Position numbers and translations under genes: made by a program
Notes under the pieces: generated by a model
Told to the model about the DNA's origin: nothing
The model's input: only the letters and a program-made list of their open reading frames with translations
The model's database searches: none
Shown here: positions 10,655 to 20,800 of the stretch, one piece after another
Position numbering within the stretch: the first letter of the stretch is position 1
Layout: every line of letters begins with the position of its first letter
Source: Folioceros fuciformis
Lineage: Eukaryota > Anthocerotophyta > Anthocerotopsida > Anthocerotales
NCBI GenBank assembly: GCA_049999805.1
Contig: JBNGIO010005869.1
Span: 1 to 64,000, forward strand
Direction of reading: 5' to 3'
Length of the DNA stretch: 64,000 nucleotides

Positions 10655-12090
10655 TTGCAGTCTCAGTTGCTGTACGTTTGGAACACTTCAATGCACATGA
10701 CTGAACACATGGTGCAGGCACACAAGGAGAAGGCTGGTGTTTTGTCCTTTGACGTTGCTCCGTGCGACATGGGTGGAGATCAGGACGACGACGATTGCAC
10801 GGATGAGGAGGACCAACCGCCTAGACTTGTCTCCGTTGGCTCAGGGGATAGAGGGCATCCTATCGAGTTGAGGGGAGAGGCATCCCCTAACCTTAGTGGC
10901 ACCGACCTCACTAGAGACGAAGATTGTTGTATCGTGGCTCCATGGCCACAAAGTCGCTTTACGGCCCCTCTATTGGGAGTGCAAAATAATCCAGGCCGCG
11001 TTTTAGCTGTGGAAGATGTGGAATGTGTGGGGCCTGAGAGGCCTGTAGAGACGTACGATTGTCTTGAGAATGCCTGGCAAATTGCTGCCCGTCAACAAGA
11101 GCAAGCAAAGCAGGCTGCCACCCATGTCCCGCTAAGAAGAAAGAAGAAGCACTATGACCTTGAGTCCACATCGTTTTTTACAATGGTGGATGAAGCACGG
11201 GCACGAGAAGGGGAGGTCGGTGGGAACGAAGAGCACGCTACAGTGTTGGTAAGCTGCAATTTGTGCTAGAAAGGGCCATCGGCGTGGTTGATAGTGACGG
11301 CCAGGCTTTGGTCCGCCAAATCGCCGGTCTCCCTAGTTTTGAAATGTTCGATGTTGCAATGATTCAAGGGTTTATATCCGAACGCACGTCACCAGTTGCT
11401 GTATTGATTAGGCTGTTCCATGAGGTGGACTCGACCATCAACCTCGTGGACGTAAAGGCTGAAGACTTGAGCAAAACTTGGGCTGCCAGTAACCTCGAAC
11501 ACACCTTTGATGAGGTGGAGTTGCTACGCCTCCAAGCTTGTCATCGAGTTTGGATGCAACTACGCACGCGCCCCACTTGCGATGGGCTGCATCTTGGCAT
11601 TGACATAGATGCAATGAGTCTGGACACAACACAAGAGGCGTACAACTCAGCGAATGCAGCAATGTGCTGCTATGCCGTGACTCACAACACACTGCAGCTG
11701 ATCTTGGGCCAGCAGCTGCGACGAACACTACCCACGGACGTGTTGAAAGTAAGAATTGTGGGTAGGGCATGTACCACCCTCCACCGGTTCGTCGTCTTCC
11801 TTACAGTTGCTGTGGGGTACGTTATGCAGGTGGAGGCAGGCATGGAGTGCGGGGCACTGTTTGACCACTTCCGGTGCCACGAAGATCAAATGGGTGTGTT
11901 CCCGGAGTTCAGGGTGCAGTACATCTCGGGGCACGATGGAGGGGGGGTGATTGAGGCTGTGACCATTCATGCTAGGGGCCCGACGTGGAGGTGCATCACC
12001 GAGGCATGGAGGCAATTCTGGCAAAATCCAATGTACATGCATTGTGTGTTTCAGGTTAGGGACGGGCATGGTTCTAACAGGCCTGTCTAA
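10655..12090 (+). pseudogene. unrecognised ORF pair, apparently one frameshifted reading frame
   Basis: Two abutting plus-strand ORFs, 10655-11269 (204 codons) and 11263-12090 (275 codons), lie in different frames. The second frame stays open a few codons upstream of its first start, so a one-base change near 11250 would fuse them into about 478 codons. The first half has an acidic stretch DQDDDDCTDEEDQ and a basic patch RRKKKHYD; the second half has an LRLQACHRVWMQL segment and a moderately hydrophobic middle. I recognise no domain. Its position about 2.5 kb upstream of an integrase relic on the same strand makes a transposon origin plausible but unproven. Confidence 0.35.
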
Positions 12091-13455
12091 CATATTCAAC
12101 AGGGGAAACCGACGTCCGGCCTCCACGAAACAGTCGTGAGTATCAATTTGGCCAACCTGCAACATGCTTCATTAGTGTCAATGTGATTACAATGTAATGG
12201 TTCGTGTGGTCCTTCTAGGCACGGTTTCTTAGCTTCCTTGTGTATTTGGTGCTTGCCTATGGTGTGGAGGTGTCCAGGCCCATGACAATTGCAACGCTTG
12301 CTCATGCTCTAGGAAGCCAAAAGTATGGTGTGCATCGAGCCTGGCAAGATCCACTTGGCTCATCATTCCTTCAAAAAGCATTCATGAAGGCTTGTTTCCC
12401 TGAGCTCGTGTCCGTACTTGGGTTGCTGAAAAAGGCTGCATGGGCTTTTGCTAACCGCCAGGCAGCTGCAATCAAGGAAGGCGTGGCTCTCATCACTAAA
12501 GCTGGCCCTACGTTTTTCTAGCATTTTGCACGTCTGCAGCCAGGCCCTCATTTTGGCTTCGATGTCACAGTGCTGCGTGAACGACCTCCGAAGAGTTTTG
12601 CAGCTGCCTCCCAGTCGGTGGGATGATTGGACTTCAAGGGTTTAGGCATGTTGTACATAGTCTGGAGGCTCGTGTCCTCCTTCCAATGGTGGACACCATG
12701 TCTCTAGAGGTCATTTGTTATTACTTCTCGGGATCCCATGTTTGCAAGCCAGAGGAGTTCATGCGCACCACCGCATTCCAAGCGTGCTCAATGGAGACGA
12801 AGGAGATGTACACTACAACAGGCCGGGCACTCAGCTTTTCACAACGAGCAAAACTCTACACTTTCATCACATATCGGGTGTTTTTTGGAGATAGTGGCCC
12901 CATGATAGAGTGCGAGGTGCCCCTCCTTGCAAATGGACAATTTACCACCGCGAGAATATGCATGGGCACCCTCTTGCTTCCACTGTACGATTCGGCATCG
13001 GCAATGCAGGACCGCATGGACGTGGCAATCACTCACAACGTTGTGTACGGGATGGCGTAGCCAAGGTTGGCAAGCATGAGGGTGACTTGTTGAGCACAAG
13101 TCATGGTAGCAATGTTGTGATGGTGTCTGTGTTTGTAGCAATCGTGCATGAGTTGATTCAGAACTTGTTGTGTTCTTAGTGCAGTAATAAATGAGGCCGA
13201 GTGACTGCCCCTCGTACCTGTCTACGAGCACCCTTGTGAGCAGGGTTGTGGACATCGATGCACAACATTTACACAATCGGGAGAAGCAACCACACTTGGA
13301 TTGGCATGCCTTTGCATGGAAGGGTGAGCAACTCTCACCATATATGGACATGCGGTGGGTTGGAAGAGGTGGTAAGCAATAGCCCATACAAGGGAGTTGC
13401 ACCGAGCTAGAGGACAGGCTTGGGTCGCACATTGCGGCGTGCAAGTGGGTTGCCG
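12091..13455. other. accessory region, unrecognised plus-strand ORFs
   Basis: Plus-strand ORFs at 12240-12521 (93 codons) and 12623-13060 (145 codons) look protein-like in composition but match no family I know. They may be further fragments of the upstream frameshifted ORF. Minus-strand ORFs overlap them. Confidence 0.3.
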
Positions 13456-14380
13456 TCATTGGCTCAGATGTCCGGCTATGAATGCAGGAGTAGGGATGAA
13501 ATGCACCGTCATTGTGACATTCGAAGACCCTTTCGTGGTAAGACAATAACTGGATAGTGTGCAGTTATTGGCACCATGGCATTTAAGTGCATGGTCAGCC
13601 AAATTAGCAAAAGCCGCCCGCTTGCAGCACCGACCGCAGCAAGAGGGGCGAGTGATCATAGCTACCATAGCTAGCCATCAAAGCCGATTGATGCGTCATT
13701 TGGATGGCTGACCAAGGGGCACTCGAACCTTCGTCCCCCTTAAGGACGCCAATTGGACACAACACACGAGACATGAAGGAGACAAACGAATGGCGGTATG
13801 AGGTTCTCATTGGGATCGGGGTTCAAGGAGGAAGCTCATTAGCTACAGCAGTGTAAGCGAGAGCGGAAGCCCTGGGATGGGTGCCAGGCAAGGGGCATGG
13901 AGCAAGGGATTGAGTGAAGGTTACATTCTGTAGAGAATTGGCAAGGAGGCGAGGGGGTAGGAAGAGGAGGTGTGGATGAGAAGATTTGGATGTGCCATAG
14001 AGCTTGATAGAGTTAGTGATGCCGCGAACACAAGGGGGGGGAGGAAGCGGCGAAGAGCACAAAGAAGGTCTCTAGGAAGGGGGGAGGATGCGTCGGTGGT
14101 AGGGGTGCCCATTACAGCCAAATGAATTGGAAGCAATTGTGCTGGAAATTAGGTGAACAGGTGGCACGCTGAAAGATTTGGCTGCTTGGCTTGGGTGTGT
14201 AGAATGGACGTTGAGGAGATGGTTAGCTAGTTGTCCGGGGTGGGCTAGTGCACACACAGGGCAGAATTTGACAGTGGAGACAGTGGCATTGATCATTGTG
14301 GAACATGTACCAATTACTAAGCATGCTGTGACTTGGGGGGTGGGTGTAGTGTCTACTGCTTTGCGGGATGTGGGGTACAA
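13456..14380 (-). other. minus-strand ORF fragments with two C2H2-like zinc-finger patterns
   Basis: Two separate minus-strand ORFs contain similar finger-like patterns: CGRCCKRAAFANLADHALKCH (around 13600) and CPVCALAHPGQLANHLLNVH (around 14210). Both have C-x2-C, then a short spacer with a conserved L-A-(D/N)-H core, then H-x4-H. The repeated spacing suggests relics of one multi-finger coding sequence. No complete gene is visible and no start or end can be assigned. Confidence 0.3.
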
Positions 14381-14610
14381 CTTGCCGAGGCAAAAAAATT
14401 GCTGCTACATTGCAAGCATTGCAACGAGAAGCTATGGCAATGAGAGCTAGGGTTCGCATGTGACGCATGCACCGATGTACATGTGGCACATGGATTTTAA
14501 GTGACACCTTGGTTCATAGATGAGGGAGAGAGTGACTAATGTTGTAGGCTTGTGGTAGGGGGCTTATGACTTCTCACTTTTTTGCATGCACTTCAATCCT
14601 AATCATTGAT

Positions 14611-15383
14611 CTTGTTGTAGCATACAATAAGATGTACATGTTCCACGTGAGGGTGCACCCAGCCATAGATGGTGCGACATACTACATAACGTAGGTGGTG
14701 CTAGCAGACAACAAGAGGGCTGAAACGATCTATGATACATATGAAGGGGCAGTGGAGAAGTTTGGTCACCCAGAGCACATCCGATCGGACTCTGTAGTGG
14801 AGCATAACCTAGTGGAGTCAGACTTTGTGAGAGTGAGACCTCGGGAGAACGGTAGCAACTTCATCTGAGGCCCATCGATGCACAATCAGGTGAGGTTGCT
14901 TGCATAGGCGATTGTGGATAGAAAGACATCAATGAAGTTACAAGTAGGTGTAAGATGCGTTTGTATATAGAGGTCGCACACCCTACACCTTATAGGCATG
15001 GCATATCCCTAATGGAGGGGTGTGTGTGCGGGATGCAGAGGACGGAGCACTTTTGGAGATCATTAAAGGAGAAGTGGAGATTTTTGTACAAGGGGTATAT
15101 GCTGGATTTGCAAGCAAGCAACGAGCTGGACACAACAAACCTATGGCATGTTCACTCACTATATGCGGCATTCATGCCAACCATGAAGAAGGAGCTGATC
15201 ACCTTCATTCGCATGTGGAATTTGCATAAGGTGAGGAAAATCGTTTGTGCAGATGGGGACATACCAAGCCATGTTCCAACTGAAGCTTTTCAAGAAGCGA
15301 AGCGACTTGCTGGGGTGGTTAGGTTGCCTTCGTATGGAGTATGCAATGACGACGATGGTGACTACATGATTCTAGGGCCATAG
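14611..15383 (+). pseudogene. decayed integrase-core (rve-like) coding sequence
   Basis: Two frames read in order like an integrase catalytic core. Frame one from 14611 gives AIDGATYYIT, a stop, then VVLADNKRAETIYDTYEGAVEKFGHPEHIRSD, and later RPRENGSNFI, a stop, and GPSMHNQ. These match the first Asp (in IDG), the second Asp (RSD), and the G-S-F-I-x-G-x-S-x-H-N-Q box known from integrase core-domain proteins. After further stops the third frame (14955-15383) gives LKEKWRFLY, LDTTNLWHVHSLYAAFMPTMKKELITFI-x-WN and the basic tail, the usual C-terminal part. The region with the catalytic Glu (HNQRIERLWRD in relatives) is destroyed. Two or more stops and a frameshift make it a relic. Identification is from memory of the family pattern. 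Confidence 0.6.
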
Positions 15384-15990
15384 TTTGCACGGAACAATGC
15401 ACTTGAAGAGGCAGCCTTGTAGGAGGTTGCATTGTTGACAGGGGTAAAGCAATTGCAATATGTGTGGATCACTATGTAAAGGTTTCAGTTGCATGTTCTT
15501 ATGTAAGAGTTGCCTTTGTAGGAGCTAGAAGACACAAGAGATCAGGCATATCGAATTTGTCTGGAGAGTATTAAGAATGTGCTAGATGCATATCGACTGC
15601 ATCAGTGTGCTAGTATTGTAGGCGAAGGGGTGTGCACTTCGAAGTCCAAGTGTGGACATGAATTGAGGAGGGGTGCAATCTTTGGACCTGGCGGGCTATC
15701 AACCTTTTTCGTGGCTTGTTTATCGAAAGAGAGTAAAGTGGTAAGAGATTACGGGTAGAACTTTTTCCTTGGCTTGTCTATGGAAGGAGAGTAGAGGGGT
15801 ACGAAGGTAGCGGTAGACCCAATGTGGATGTTGCACAATGCTTAAGTGATAAGTAGATAGTGGACGTTGCACAATGTGTAAGTGACAAATAGTATAGAGC
15901 AATGGAACATAGTAAAAATGTGGTTGATGATGAGAACCTAAAAAACTAAGCACGAGGAAGTTCTTTGCGGACTATCAAGTGTTAGCTGGA
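15384..15990. other. degenerate tail of the accessory region
   Basis: Contains near-repeats such as GTAGAC..GTGGA(T/C)GTTGCACAATG(C/T)(T/G)TAAGTGA (about 15815-15890). No gene supported. Confidence 0.4.
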
Positions 15991-16340
15991 GGAGGCTGGA
16001 CAAATAGGTGGATTCGCAGCACCGAAGGTTATGGCTGATTCGCAGCATTGAAGGTTATGGCCAATTCGCAGCACCTCCTGGACNNNNNNNNNNNNNNNNN
16101 NNNNNNNNNNNNNNNNNNNNNNNNNNNNNNNNNNNNNNNNNNNNNNNNNNNNNNNNNNNNNNNNNNNNNNNNNNNNNNNNNNNTCGCAGCATTGAAGGTT
16201 ATGGCCAATTCGCAGCACCTCCTGGACAGATGGGTGGATTAGCAGCACTGATGGTTATGGACAATTCGCAGTACCTCCTGGACAGAAATGTGGATTAGCA
16301 GCACTAATGGTTATGGCCGATTCGCAGCACCTTCTGATGG
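15991..16340. repeat. tandem repeat interrupted by an N gap
   Basis: Units of the type TTCGCAGCA(C/T)TGA(A/T)GGTTATGG followed by CAATTCGCAGCACCTCCTGGACAG recur on both sides of the gap at 16084-16183. The sequence immediately left and right of the gap is the same unit, so the gap is probably a collapsed repeat rather than missing unique sequence. Confidence 0.8.
16084..16183. other. assembly gap (100 N)
   Basis: Exactly 100 N inside a tandem repeat. Confidence 0.98.
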
Positions 16341-16444
16341 GCAATCCTATGTAGGCAGATAGCGATTCCGCTCACATGGGCAATGTAATGTAAGCAAAGA
16401 ACCATTACTAGCGGACTTTGTGTCCGGTGCGATTGTCTAGCAAT

Positions 16445-16540
16445 GTTGTGGGTTGGTAGGCGAGGGGTATTGTGGGTTGGTAGGCGAGGCGTATTGTGGG
16501 TTGGTAGGCGAGGCGTATTGTGGGTTGGTAGGCGAGGCCA
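16445..16540. repeat. 24-bp minisatellite, four copies
   Basis: Unit ATTGTGGGTTGGTAGGCGAG plus four bases, repeated at 24-bp spacing (unit starts 16445, 16469, 16493, 16517) with only one or two differences. Confidence 0.92.
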
Positions 16541-16685
16541 GGCTAGGATCGGTCCTCTAGGGATAATGTTACTCGGGGGCACTGGCAACCGAAGTGGATG
16601 AGAGGGCGGGATGTTTGGAAAAATCGGCCGAGGGGGATGAGTGCGCATTGAGGCTGTTTCTAGCTAGCGATGCCCCGCATATCCT

Positions 16686-16925
16686 AGAGCTATTGGGATC
16701 CTTGCAACAGGAAAAAGAGAGCTGTTGGGATCCTTGCAGCAGGCACATCGCGGCATGGAGCCTGCAGGAAGATTGGGGCTGGAGCGGCGCCTTGCATCAG
16801 AGAGCCTGCAGGAAGATTGGTGCTGGAGGGGTGCCTCACAGTGTGGAGCCTGCAGCAAGATTGGGGCTGGAGGGGCGCCTCGTAGCCTAGAGCCTATACG
16901 AACAGAAGGGCTGGAGGGATGCCTC
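16686..16925. repeat. GC-rich minisatellite, left part, split by the copia insertion
   Basis: Units of about 50 bp containing GAGCCTGCAGGAAGATTGG then GGCTGGAGGGGCGCCTC. The array stops exactly where the retrotransposon begins and resumes with the same vocabulary beyond it. Confidence 0.8.
16921..16925. repeat. target-site duplication, left copy (GCCTC)
   Basis: Five bases abutting the left LTR, identical to 23730-23734 beyond the right LTR, as expected for copia integration. Confidence 0.9.
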
Positions 16926-17183
16926 TGACAAAATTAATAAAAAGGTGTAAATCAATTGCATATAACAATTACATTATATTGTGTATATATCAAGAAGAGT
17001 ACATTAAAGAATAAACCAACTTAACTTAATCTATTTTGAAACGACGTGACCTTTAAAAACTAGAGACGCAACCCTAGTGAAAAGGTAAGTGAATGTTAAT
17101 AACCTACAACCCACTTCATACTATATATGCTGCTTGATAATAACTAGAACTTAAGTAATGATAAAACACCCGTTCACCCATTA
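16926..17183 (-). repeat. copia 3' LTR (left)
   Basis: 258 bp, AT-rich; aligns end to end with 23472-23729 with five substitutions and no indel. Confidence 0.95.
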
Positions 17184-17215
17184 CTCGCACTTGTTTAATC
17201 ATTACGAAAAAGGAC

Positions 17216-17752
17216 TTGATCTGTTTGGAGCGGCGGCGGGAGCAGATGAAGATGATGGATCCTTTACCCGGCTGTGCTGAGGAGCAGGCGAAATATCCAG
17301 AGGGTTGGCCAACGCAGGCTGATCAAAATCTGATCAGCCACATGCTCGACACGCTGAAGAAGTGTGAAGAAGTTCAGGAGTCGCTGAAAGCAGCCAGATG
17401 CAGAGTCCTGGAACTTCGTGATTTGATGGACAGAATCCCTCCTCTCGAGCCGCACATGTTTCCTCTTCAGTTCGATGAAGTGCGACAGCTGGTGAAGGAG
17501 CTGGCCAAGCTGGGGTTTGTGGGGACTGTAGGTGAGGAGCCAGGAGTTGGCTGCGCCTATGATCCTTTCCCGCCAGAGAGAAACTATAAGATCTTCAAGC
17601 CTACCTTCTCCTTGTGTGAAGTAACTAGCCTGCAGGAACTGTTCACGATTTTATCTTGCTATAAGCTTTATCCACTGAACAATCTCTGTTTGTATGTTTC
17701 AGCTGGCCACGTGAGGCCATGTGGGCACAAGCCTGCCTCCAACGGAAGGTAA
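17216..17752 (+). CDS. antisense ORF inside copia element, unrecognised, possible captured gene fragment
   Basis: 178 codons on the strand opposite to pol, between the 3' LTR and the end of the reverse-transcriptase frame. It is GC-richer than the adjoining LTR and looks protein-coding: a helical, coiled-coil-like stretch at about 40-75 (HMLDTLKKCEEVQESLKAA) followed by VRQLVKELAKLGFVG and a Pro/aromatic segment DPFPPERNYKIFKP. Near 17616-17701 there is an intron-like stretch ending in TTTGTATGTTTCAG; splicing from CTCCTT to this acceptor would continue the frame with FWPREAMWAQA. That would fit a spliced host transcript, in antisense to the element, picked up by the retrotransposon. I recognise no family. 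It could instead be a retroelement-specific antisense ORF. Confidence 0.4.
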   Translation: MICLERRREQMKMMDPLPGCAEEQAKYPEGWPTQADQNLISHMLDTLKKCEEVQESLKAARCRVLELRDLMDRIPPLEPHMFPLQFDEVRQLVKELAKLGFVGTVGEEPGVGCAYDPFPPERNYKIFKPTFSLCEVTSLQELFTILSCYKLYPLNNLCLYVSAGHVRPCGHKPASNGR

Positions 17753-17800
17753 ATTTCAGCCGTAATAGAGACTTGCATACTCCCACTTGCTAGGCTAGGT

Positions 17801-20800
17801 TTATGTAGGTTGTGATGCTGGACAGACTTCATGGCTGCCCATGCCAAGGCTTCTCATATGCCTATTGTGTATGTCCCTGCTGAGGGACTTAGTAAAGATG
17901 TCTGCTGGGTTGTCTGTAGTTGGCACATACTCAAGAGCTATCTGGTCTGATTTAACAAGATCCCTGATAAAATGGTACTCCACCTCCACGTGTTTTGTGC
18001 GAGAGTGGAAGATTGGATTTTGTGCCAAGTTCATTGAACCATGATTATCCGTTTTGATGGTGGTGCAGGTTGGGAGGGGTAGCCCAAGCTCCTTAAACAC
18101 CAACTTACACCAGGCAATTTCCTTAGCAGCAGCGGTAAGAACTCGATACTCAGCTTCTGTACTTGAAGTGGCTACGGTAGGTTGTTTCTTGCTGGACCAG
18201 CAGATTGGTCCTCCAGCAACCATAACTACATAACCAGATACTGACCTTCGTGTGTCAACATCACCAACGTAGTCAGAGTCCATAAAGACATCTAACTCAA
18301 GCTGTGAGCCAGGTATGTATCTGAAATTGAGCCCAACTTCTGATGTTCCTTTCAAATACCTAACCAATCTTTTAACACCTGTCCAGTGCAACTGTCCAGG
18401 GTTCTCAAGGTACTGAGAAAGTACACTGGTAGCATAAGCAACATCAGGTCGTGTTGTGTTGGCTACATAGATAAGTTTACCCACACCCTTCCTATAAGGG
18501 ACTGACACCATCTGGTTCTTGTCTCTTTGTGCTTCAGGACACATGGACTTACTGTACTTCAGCCCAGAGGGTAACGGGGTTGCTGCTTGTTTGGCATCTT
18601 TCAAACCAAGCTGCTCAGCACACTCCAGCAAATACCGAGGCTGGGTAAGAGATATGGACTTGTTTTTCCTGTCTCTCTTGATTAGAACTCCTAAACAGCT
18701 TTGAAGAGCTCCAAGGTTTGTCATTTCAAACTTGGAGGATAACAACTTGTTGATCTTTGTGATGAATGTAAGGGTGTTGCAGGATAGAATCAAATCGTCA
18801 ACATAGACTGCAAGATAGCACACCACATTTCCAGATCTGTAAACATATAAGCTGCTATCAGAGATACACTTGATGAAACCCAATGCACGCAGCTCTTCAT
18901 CAAGGACTGCATTCCATTCAAGGGCTGATTGCTTCAGCCCATATAGTGTTTTCTTAAGAAGTAGGACATGATCCTCTTTGCCTTTTACTTCATAGCCTGT
19001 GGGTTGTTGCATACAGATTTCTGTATCTAGTTTCCCATGTAGAAACGCTGTTTTCACGTCAAACATGTCTAACTCATAATCATGATATGCTGCCAGGGCA
19101 CAGATAATCCGAAAGGTAGCAAGCTTCATGACTGGAGCATATGTTTCAAAGTAATCAAGCCCAGGCACTTGTGAGAACCCACGAGCAACAAGGCGTGCTT
19201 TGTATCTGTCAAAAGAGCCATCAGCTTTAACTTTGAGCTTGAAAACCCATTCATAGGATACAACCTTCCGTCCAGGAGGTAATTTAGCGAGTTCCCATGC
19301 TCCATTCTTGATCAATGAATCATATTCAGATTGTATAGCCTTTTTCCATTCAGCTTCATCAGGTCGGCTAATAGCTTCTTCATAGGACTGAGGTTCAATA
19401 GGGTCCAATAGAGTAGCTGCATTAGCTGTAGGTTTTCTGAAATCCTGTTACTGATAGAAATCTGGTGCCCGTCTATCTCGTACAGGATAACGGCGAGCAG
19501 GTGGGAAAGGCTGTACAGGTGGCAAAGACTGGTCAAGACCACCTTCATCATCACTGTCATGAGGATTAGCAGAATCAACAGATGCATCCTCATCAAAATC
19601 TGGAATGGGATCTGGCGGAGCAGGTAAAAGGTCAAGTGGATTTGCAGCAATAGGAGGAGGTTGCTGTTGCAAGTCAGCAGGAACATCTAATTCCTCTGAT
19701 GGATGGGCTAACACCGGTTCATGCTGCGGTGTAGGCTGCAATTCATGCTGTTCTTCCCCCCCTGCAGGAGCAACCTCCTCAGGAGCAGGGTCAGGAAAAG
19801 TGGTAATAGCAGGCAATAAAGAGAAATCAATGTTCCATGGAGACCCCCCCTCAGTAGGAACAGCTCCCACTGGCTGCCAAAAGTGAGCTTCATCAAAAGT
19901 CACGCTGCGAGCATAGATGACTTGATTGTGAGGTATGTCATATAACTTATAAGCTTTAATACCCTCAGTATATCCAAGCATAACCAGCTTGAGAGCCTTA
20001 GCAGCTAACTTAGATCTTTTCTTCTTTGAAATGAAAGCATGGGCAATGCAGCCAAAAGTTCGAAGATGAAGAATAGCTGGCTTCCGACCATAGAAGGCTT
20101 CATAAGGAGTTTGTCCAGGTACAGCAGTTATAGGCAACCGGTTGCGAAGATACACAGCTCTCATAAGGGCTTCAGCCCAATAGGATAAAGGCAATGAAGC
20201 ATGATGGAGCATGGAAGAAACCATCTCCTGCAGAGTCAAGTTGAGACGCTCAGCAACACCGTTTTGCTGAGGTGTATACACAACTGTGAGTTGTCTGCCA
20301 ATGCCTTCTTCTCTGCAAAATGCCTGAAATTCATTGGAGGTAAATTCTCCACCATTATCAGAACGAAGTGTCTTAAGCTGCTTGCCAGTCCACCGTTCTA
20401 CAAGTTTTAGGTAATCCTTAAACAGAGAAAAGCATTCATTCTTAGCTTTCATAATGTAAGCCGTGACGAATCTTGTCTTATCATCTGTGAAGGTAAGAAA
20501 ATATTTGCCTCCTCCAATTGAAGGCTGGGACAAAGGCCCACATATGTCAATGTGAACAAGCTCAAGAACATCAGATGCCCTATGAGGAGTCTTGTTCTTG
20601 AAGGCTGCCTGATGGCGTTTAGATATAACACACGCCTCACATAATGGTAAGGGTGGTAGGTTGCCAATCTGGCCATCACTGTATAGATTACTAACAGCAA
20701 GTTTCTGCAACTTAGTACTGTGAGGATGACCTAAGCTGATGTGCCATAACATGGCCTTAGCTTTCTGCTTGACAACTGTTTCTGGAGATCGTGAAGCAAG

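Noticed and set aside
16445-16540. CRISPR-like array
   Set aside because: Units are directly adjacent without spacers and the genome is eukaryotic; it is a minisatellite.
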